A stretch of 51,426 nt of DNA. Origin: Trichosphaerium sp. ATCC 40318 (Eukaryota; Discosea; Flabellinia; Trichosidae). How positions within the stretch are numbered: position 1 is the first letter of the stretch; each line of letters opens with the position of its first letter. A model generated the notes under the pieces. The model was not told the DNA's origin. It ran no database searches and saw only the letters and a program-made list of their open reading frames with translations. The stretch covers positions 1 through 51,426 of the forward strand of contig JALMLS010000187.1 in NCBI GenBank assembly GCA_038496445.1. Direction: 5' to 3'. This document shows, in pieces, positions 44,770-51,426 of this stretch. A program made the translations under genes and the position numbers.

Positions 44770-45070
44770 GTTTTTACACGGTATAATACACTTGGTTTTG
44801 TGGTATAATCTACCAAGTTTTAAGGTATAATATACCAGACTTTGTGGTATTATACTGTGTTTTATACCATGTTTTATGGTAGAATTATACCATATATTGC
44901 ATTTTTTCAGGTGAAAAAATATGGTATAAATTCGCACTTTCTACTGCATATTTATGGTATAATTTGGCTGTTTTATGGTACAAATCCTTTGATTTATGGT
45001 ATATTATACTGGAATTTGTGGTATAAAATTGTAATCAATGGTATAATTATACCACAAATTCATGGTATCT
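44770..45070 (+). repeat. Dispersed ATGGTATA/TATACCA array, right arm
   Basis: About ten short units (TGGTATAATATACCA, TTTATGGTA, ATGGTATAATT) are interspersed with spacers of 20-30 bp. They have the same words as the left arm but less regular spacing. No 80-bp period is seen. Confidence 0.7.
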
Positions 45071-45105
45071 ACCATAAAAACAGCTCGAGAATTTTAGACC
45101 TGATG

Positions 45106-45702
45106 AAAGATAGGTGCTTTGACGGAAATCCTAGATGAGCAGCAGCGTCATTTGTCCAGTGCTAGTATACAACTTTTACCCAATTTCCCATTAAAAACCC
45201 AAGAGTAGAGCTCTTAGAAAACCGGTTAATCGTTTACCCGGTTATGGCAATTCGTAACTGGTTCGGTTATGGTGAAAAGGAAAAGTTGTTGTCTTCATTG
45301 TAAGCCACTAGACACTTTTTTTTTACATCCAGTACTCTCATACTCAGTGACAACTTATTTTTATTGAGTCGATTTTGCTACAGTTTGCCCTTTGTCCAAC
45401 GCTGTTAAGCACAATATTTCATTGAATCATAGTCACTTCGAAGTAGGAGTTAACTTGCTTTCAAACCTTAAACGGGTACCCTGTTTGTAAGGAAAGTAAA
45501 ACTTCCACACAACAGCAATGATAGCAATACTATTTTTATGAAATATCTCGGTTTCAGACCATCGTTTTGCTGTGGTAGTTATGTCGTGATCAATATGTGA
45601 AACTATCACAGCACAGTGGTTTGTATACGAAAAAGCAGAGTTGTAATTCGCTTATTCGCATTGAAAAAAGTTGACTACTTTAAACAATATCTGTGGCCCA
45701 CT
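45106..45702. other. Intergenic spacer
   Basis: No gene is seen. The frame open upstream of 45703 lacks an ATG before that point, so I place the next gene's start at 45703. Promoter elements are not recognisable. Confidence 0.45.
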
Positions 45703-46602
45703 ATGGCATCGAAAAAACGGAAAAACCCTAAGTATAATGTTATACACCTACAAACAGTACCGCCAGAAACATTAACGCATATTTTGGCCTATTTGAACAG
45801 AAAACAGCTTTTCAAAGCATCTACTGTCTCTCGCATCTTTAACAACATCATTCGTCATAATATTGGCTTTGATAGCATCGAATTCAAAGAACCATCAGAC
45901 TGTCAAGTTCTTAAAGGCAGTCCTTTGCTACAAAGTACCCAAATTGTGTTTTCTACATTTATGGTACCTGATAAACTATCAGAGAGCGACATATCGTGTC
46001 TTGCAGGTGTTCATAACATAGATTTGAAGTACTCAAAAATAACGGATGAACATATCGTTTCGTTGGCACGTGGAGGAGAAGAGCCTATACATAGTATTAA
46101 TTTGTCCAACACAGGCATTACAGACATCTCATTAAAAGTACTCGAAGGTGTTCATACTATCGATATCAGTGGTTGCAAGAATGTAACAGTTGAAGGAATT
46201 AAATCTCTCAAAGATGTACATTGTATAACAATACAGCAACCAGAAGATGAATGGCTAAAGCATCTTTGTAATGTACATACAGTTAAAATTATAAATGGAG
46301 AATCAATTACAAATGATGGAATCAAATCATTGGTTAATGTCAAGAAGCTACTACTTGCTGATTGTAGTAGGGTAACAGACTTGGATTTGAAGCATTTGGC
46401 TTGTCTTGATATTATGTGTTGTTCAAAGTTAACAGACAATAGCTTTAACAAGTTGATACATCTTAAAGAATTGTGTATTTTCGTGTCCAACGAAATTACA
46501 AATAAGTGTCTTTCAAGCCTGAAATCCCTTGATACGATCAAAGTGCGAAGGTGTCAGATAACAAGAGAAGCTGTTCAAGTATTGGGTATCAAGTGGCTCT
46601 GA
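45703..46602 (+). CDS. F-box protein with leucine-rich repeats
   Basis: A single-exon gene of 299 residues, starting at the first in-frame ATG (MASKKRKNPKYN). Residues about 17-55 form an F-box (LQTVPPETLTHILAYLN, then FKASTVSRIFNNIIRHNI). The rest is a run of about nine LRRs of the Cys-containing type (KITDEHIVSLA, GITDISLKVLEG, CSRVTDLDLKHLA, EITNKCLSSLKSL). The expected role is substrate receptor of an SCF ubiquitin ligase. Lack of introns, in a region where nearly all genes have several, is unusual. It could reflect retroposition or acquisition from a virus that encodes such proteins. Base composition is not different from the neighbours. Confidence 0.75.
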   Translation: MASKKRKNPKYNVIHLQTVPPETLTHILAYLNRKQLFKASTVSRIFNNIIRHNIGFDSIEFKEPSDCQVLKGSPLLQSTQIVFSTFMVPDKLSESDISCLAGVHNIDLKYSKITDEHIVSLARGGEEPIHSINLSNTGITDISLKVLEGVHTIDISGCKNVTVEGIKSLKDVHCITIQQPEDEWLKHLCNVHTVKIINGESITNDGIKSLVNVKKLLLADCSRVTDLDLKHLACLDIMCCSKLTDNSFNKLIHLKELCIFVSNEITNKCLSSLKSLDTIKVRRCQITREAVQVLGIKWL

Positions 46603-47019
46603 ACTCATAGCTCCTTCCAGAGCTTTTATTGACCTAAGCACGTAGGTTGTTTGTTCTTTTCAGGCGCTGTACTTCTCACGTTTTACACTATTCTAAGACT
46701 TACTGTAATAAACTGACGTCTTCTATTGCTGGTAACGTTTATCTGACTGTAAAAAGAAAAGGGACCGTCAATCACAATCTTAATGTCCGCACTGGTTTAT
46801 GAGTGAACATAAAGTGTTACAATTACATTGCATTTGTTATGTCTGTGTTAGTTGCGAAGAGTTTTCTAGCAGTGTCAAGTTTTCTCGATAACTATTCGCT
46901 TCATACCTACTTCAATATCCGGTTGTTGTGACATGCAATGTTTATTGTTATAATTGATGAAGGGGTAAACAGTAAAAGTACAATATTTTGTGATAACAAT
47001 TGATCACGTTATGATTAGG
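46603..47019. other. Convergent 3' spacer
   Basis: Between the F-box/LRR stop and the GTPase stop. AT-rich, with no gene or repeat that I can support. Confidence 0.5.
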
Positions 47020-47975
47020 TCAATGAACAACAGAGCCTCTTTGAAACCAACTTAAAACTCTACCAAAAAAAGATGGTACTGTTTGTTTCTTTTCTTTTGG
47101 TATAAATAACTTTTTACATATCTGAAATGACGCACTTGATACAACATCATCAACACCCACGTTCTAAACATACAGTTACAAAATGTGCTTTTTTTGGGGA
47201 TGGGAAAAAAGTGGTAAAAAAAAAACTTTATCAATACATACATTTTTTGATGACGTTTCAAAGTATGGTACTTGTAAGTGCTTTGCCATATCATCTATTT
47301 CTTGCTGAGGAACTACACGATTTTCAACGTCATCAGCCTTTGTTCCAACTAGTATTAAAAGAGGTTTCTGCAGTCAAAGGTTAGGCAACTCAAAACAAGA
47401 ATTTCGAGAAAGTAGTATGTACAATCGATGGCTCTGTACTTAGTCTTGTCTCAATATCATCAATGTACTTTACCACATTCAAAAAAGAGTCGTAGTTTGT
47501 TAAAGAAAACGTAATAAAGATAACATTAGAGCCTCTATAATACGTGTTTCTAGCATCAAATCTCCCTCCACCATAATCCCAAAGCTAAAAGTAACAAAAC
47601 AGATTAGCACGTGCAACTCACGTAACCTTATAGTCTAAATATCGTACTTGTAGTTTCACTATACAATTTGGTATCCGCGGAGCTAGATTTAGTAACTTGA
47701 ATCTCTGAGAGAACAAGTTAGTATCTGCACAAAAAACACATTTTTCTGTAAATTTCGTACAAAGTCCACACCGATAGTAGAGACGTAAGGACGCTCCTGA
47801 AACGGTTTACCATCGCAGCAATTTATAATTGATGACTTGCCTACGCCTAAACTACTGTTAAAGGACGGACAAGCGTCCAAACTGTTTCAGACATACCAGA
47901 ATCTCCTGCCAGGCTAATTTTAATTAAAACATCATAATCGGGACGCTTTTGTGGTGTATAGACTCCTTTTGGCAT
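47020..47975 (-). CDS. Atypical Rab-like small GTPase
   Basis: Six minus-strand exons: 47975-47897, 47846-47761, 47704-47648, 47584-47423, 47367-47242 and 47163-47020, giving 217 residues. The P-loop GDSGVGKSS and switch I threonine (STIGVDF) are canonical. Switch II reads LWDYGGGRFD instead of WDTAGQERF, so the catalytic glutamine is absent. The base-recognition motif is LVGTKADD (usually NKxD), and the third motif is ETSSKN. The C-terminus (FGRVLSWFQRGSVVH) has no cysteine, so prenylation is not expected, unlike membrane-targeted Rabs. It may be a slow or non-hydrolysing GTPase of the RabL or IFT type, but I cannot place it in a subfamily. Confidence 0.8.
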
Positions 47976-48175
47976 TTTGGTTATCGCAGTTTTACTTGAA
48001 ACGAGGCCAAGTCATACTTAACAGTTTAAGTCAGTTCACAGCAAACTACGCTATGACCATTGTGAACACCCTAACTAATAGCTGTATCACGTGACGGCAT
48101 AATACATATCACATATCATGAGAGGTAAAGCAGCAGAAGCATCATTGTTAAGAACTTTTTATTATTATTTTGTTT

Positions 48176-49722
48176 CTAGCTTCTGTGGAGTACTGATTTA
48201 CCGTTTTCTGGAGGACATGATTTAAGACGATGACAGGCTGTAGGATCTTGGTTGTACAACGAAGGAAATAAATATTCTGGAGCACAGGGCGTTCCAAAGG
48301 TGCCATTGTATCGTTGTGTATGCGCAACTTGATGTGGACAGAATCCTTTAGAATAAGTCACAAATCTACTGAATCCACTTCTTGTACCAACAACTACATC
48401 AACGCGATTAAGCAAAAAGTAGTCAACCCATAACCTTATCGTGAAATCATCACTTGACATTGTTTTTCTTGATTCTTCTTTATCATAAAAAACAATGCTG
48501 TGTTTTGCTTCTCCTGGGACAGAAATGACTCTATCAGGATAACGTGACTTCAATTCCTCTACAGCAATAGTTGTATCACTAGCAACAAAGATAGTATTCA
48601 CTCTATCTCCATAGACATCAATACACTTAAAGTATAAGTCAAGGTCATCCAGACTTTGGATAGCACCACCATCTCGTCCTTTGCCGGAACGTACATGAAG
48701 ACCAATAGAAGGTTTGCTTTCATCAAAGTGTTCTTTTATAAATTTATCAACAGCTTCTTTAACCATGTCAGTTGGTTGTATTAATGCTCTTGTAACTGCA
48801 CCGACAGCCATATCGAAGTCAGTACACATGTAAGTACGCGAGCTTACATCAACTTGAGGTTGTAGTATTTTCCTATCAGCAAAACTGTTCTTGAAATAGT
48901 GACGCCATTCCAACTCTTTGAATTTATGCTTAAAAGCTCCTGTAGCATACCATGATACAGAAAGAATTGGGTCACCGTTTAAAACAAATATGCTCTCATC
49001 ACTTGCCATGTCAAATGTAGATACTTGTGTAATGTCTTTGTATTGTGGATACTTTGTAGCATCAAAGGTCCAATTAAATCCCCATCCAGTGACACCTCTC
49101 CAATGTGGCATTGAATCGACATCAATGAAGAAGGCACGGTTATACAATATTGCTGTAAGAAACGCATCTATTACGCTTTTTATCTGGTCACCAAGACCAT
49201 CGCACATTGGGATACATTTTTGAACAAGAATTCTTTGTTTGTTTACTGGTTTTTTTAACTCTTTCTCTCTGAGTTCAACATATCGTTTTAACCACGGAGG
49301 ATACTCTTTCAAATCTGTACTCCATAACGGTTTATTTTTATTACCTTCCTTGTAATCTTTAAGCCATGATTCGGCTTCAACAGACTTTGGTGTCTTGACA
49401 TCAAACTAAACAAATTCAGTGAAAAAATGTCTTTACCCTTATTAAAAACACGTGGTCCAATATTCGTTTTATTTTTTTTTGATTGATTTACCTTATCTTT
49501 TCGCGTAGGCTTTGAACTACCGTCATCATTTTTTCTGATCTCAATTACGAGAGTGCTATCAGCCAAAGATAAGTATACCCAAAATACGGCGAAGGCTGTT
49601 AATACTAACGCCAAATAAAGTTTCTAGGAGTAAGAATGAGCTTTTGTAGCGATCAGTTATCGTACCGACCCACCAAAGCAAGAAAGCATATTTATTGTTC
49701 CCTTAGTACTTGCTTTCATCAT
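48176..49722 (-). CDS. Type II membrane glycosyltransferase, fucosyltransferase-like
   Basis: Three minus-strand exons, 49722-49666, 49623-49492 and 49405-48176, give 472 residues. A short cytosolic N-terminus precedes one membrane anchor (LYLALVLTAFAVFWVYLSLA). A stem region and a luminal domain follow. The domain opens with MCDGLGDQIKSVIDAFLTA and later has IGLHVRSGKGRDGG, FVASDTT, and a conserved-looking VVVGTRSGFSRF. The GLGD start and HVR motif match the GDP-fucose-binding fold of NodZ/POFUT-like families. A Golgi location and fucose transfer are inferred from this; the donor and acceptor are not proven. The starts of this gene and the next (49848, +) are 125 bp apart, so they share a divergent promoter. 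Confidence 0.75.
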
Positions 49723-49847
49723 TACAAGTTATTTTTAGTTCGCTTAGGCGTAAAAATGCCCGAACAATGGTGATTTTGTGAGATGTTGAAACCAGACTGA
49801 CTTTTTGACACTCTTGCTGTTTGCTGAACCACAAACGACATAAAACA

Positions 49848-51426
49848 ATGCTTAAAAGGCAGCACTGGAGACTTTTTTATGGTGATGAGTTAAAACAAGG
49901 CACTCTCGATGTGTCTTTGATGAGAAAAATAGCATCAGAGTTAAACGTCCCTTTTATCGAAAATCAAGCAACAAAAACGCAAGGAAAACGCCTTTATCGC
50001 ATTATTGTAGAGGCTGAACATCGACAAAGACAACACGAACCAAAATCACCACAAAATACAAGAACGGCTTCTAACACACTCTCAGACGCGCAAATTATCG
50101 CAGGAGATGCCAAGAGAGTTCTGAAGGCTTGCCCTACAGCCGATAATTCCGATAATTCTGATGACAAGGATGAGACATGCTGTTATTACTTTAAATACAT
50201 TTTACCACCTGAAATGATTGACCACATTCAACAATTCATGTATGACACTCAAAAGGCGCTTTGTGTTTCCCGTTCATGGCAAAAGCTCGCCTTTAAAACC
50301 ATAAGAACGCTGCGTATTGCTCATAGCACGTTCTCTCACAAGGTAAGTTTGTAGTTTTGCAAACACGTGATCATACGGAAGCGTAGGGTGCAACTTTTTT
50401 TTTGGTTTTTTTTGTCTACTTACAAGTTATTTTTAGGGATTCTTTGAAAACGTATTTGAAAAATTACAAACGGTGTACATAGGGAAAATGTATGACACTC
50501 GTAATAGGTGGCAGCATCAACATTTGTACAAGATAAAAACTCTTGTGATTGCAAGACACGCCAAGATAACAAGGTGGCCTATTTTGGAGAACCTGAAATG
50601 CTTGAAGAACCTAACCATACCTTTGAGTTTGCTCAAGAGACATAACAATGAAGTACCTACATTAAGGCGCCTGACAGTGGATGTTGATGACACTCTTTTT
50701 TGCCGCGGCACCATACCTCTGTTGAGCAAACGATTGGAAACACTAAAGCTTGTTGGATTTACAACTATATATAGTCGTCTTGGTTTTGGAGTAAAGAGTG
50801 CAAATCCAAACTTTACTTCGATTATAAATTGTGATGGGATTGATAGAGTAGTTTCTCAGGACGAGTATGTGAATTGCTAAAAACATAACATCTTTTTTTT
50901 TTATCTTCTTGTTTTTTTCTTATTTTGTCAACTGTAGGCTAAAGACGATAAGTATGGTATCATCAAAGCATTCCAGCATATGCAATGTACACCATTTTAG
51001 TTAAGTACAAGTACTAACTAATCGCACACCCTAGGTTTGCCAGAAATCTGCAACGACTTTCAAAGATATTCGAACTTTCTTACAACAATATTTTAATAAT
51101 AGTGTTGAGGATAAACGACTTCTTAAGCCCTTGAATACACAACCCAAAGATCCAAAAGTATGTTATTAATACTTTACAAGTATAAACACGTGACTTTTTT
51201 CTTAAGGTATGTTTTTATTGTAATACAGAAAAGCAACCTTGTAGTGTATGTGTAAAGAAATACTCATGCAAAGGTTGTGGTACTTTTTTTTGTTTCAGAT
51301 GTGGTACAATGACACTCATTTCAAATGATAACACTAACACGTGGTTAGCTCAGGATTATATTTCTCTTGACGAAACATGTGAGAGATGCGAGACTCTAGA
51401 ATTTACATGTGATGAGTGCAATGGCA
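49848..51426 (+). CDS. F-box protein with Cys-rich C-terminus (3' partial)
   Basis: Exons 49848-50342, 50437-50864, 50938-50986, 51035-51157 and 51207 to beyond the window edge. The donor GTATGT at 50865 was chosen over an in-frame stop because it keeps all later exons in phase. The N-terminus (MLKRQHWRLFYGDELKQG) and a charged region lead to an F-box (ILPPEMIDHIQQFMY, then ALCVSRSWQKLAF). LRR-like leucine patterns follow (LKNLTIPLSLL, LETLKLVGF). The last exons hold many CxxC pairs: ICNVCQK, VCFYCNTEKQPCSVC, SCKGCGTFFCFRCG, CERCE and CDEC. These look like several zinc-binding knuckles. An SCF adaptor role is inferred. The end of the protein is not in the window. Confidence 0.7.

Larger units (their letters stand above)
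43151..45105. mobile_element. Non-coding element with short TIRs and palindromic subterminal arrays
   Basis: The left end ATCAGGTCTGAAAATT (43151) faces the inverted AATTTTAGACCTGAT (to 45105), differing by one base and one gap. Inside each end lie long arrays of TATACCAT/ATGGTATA units (43170-43620 and 44770-45070). The centre, 43620-44770, contains a further inverted pair, GCGGGCGTTTTAGGGA (43781) and TCCCTACTAAACGCCCGC (to 44200). There is no convincing coding frame. I could not find a clear target duplication. It looks like a non-autonomous, foldback-type DNA element. Confidence 0.5.

Overview
This is nuclear DNA of a unicellular eukaryote. Almost every gene is cut by short spliceosomal introns, mostly about 45 to 80 bases long. 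The sequence is AT-rich, there are no operons, and the gene content is eukaryotic: CCT3, ITPK1, glycogen phosphorylase, an SLC38-type transporter, F-box proteins, a small GTPase and tRNA-Gln. The 5' splice sites favour GTACGT over the usual GTAAGT. I cannot name the lineage from the sequence. All gene models were spliced by eye, using reading frame, intron phase and protein similarity.

Layout. 1-3776: the 3' part of a prolyl 4-hydroxylase, a protein with tandem Ras-binding-like domains, and an F-box protein with a hydrophobic tail. 3777-12382: an accessory, decayed region. It holds one intact F-box/MORN-like gene and one intact two-domain MRH gene among broken copies of the same families, a likely copia remnant, and short direct repeats. 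12383-20873: an unrecognised 12-exon gene ending in a possible PD-(D/E)XK motif, an SLC38-like transporter on the minus strand, and a gene of exon-encoded repeats ending in a second nuclease-like domain. 20874-32701: three co-oriented surface-protein genes. Two are GPI-type paralogues that flank a parallel-beta-helix type I membrane protein, and all have Pro/Thr-rich stalks. One paralogue carries a 365-bp MITE in an intron.

32993-42928: a housekeeping block. ITPK1 (-) and CCT3 (+) diverge from a 126-bp shared promoter. CCT3 and glycogen phosphorylase (-) converge with about 100 bp between their stop codons. Two identical tRNA-Gln(UUG) genes lie in sense orientation, one inside a CCT3 intron and one inside a glycogen phosphorylase intron. 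Two further long CCT3 introns share a conserved 40-nt block with box C/D-like features. 43151-45105: a non-coding element with short terminal inverted repeats and large arrays of palindromic TATACCAT/ATGGTATA units. 45703-51426: an F-box/LRR gene, an atypical Rab-like GTPase, a type II fucosyltransferase-like protein, and an F-box protein with a Cys-rich C-terminus that runs off the window.

Recurring themes are family expansion followed by decay (MORN-like, MRH and MYND fragments), ubiquitin-ligase adaptors (four F-box-type genes), a cell-surface cluster, and introns that carry non-coding RNA genes. The palindrome CACGTG is strongly over-represented, mostly in introns and spacers.
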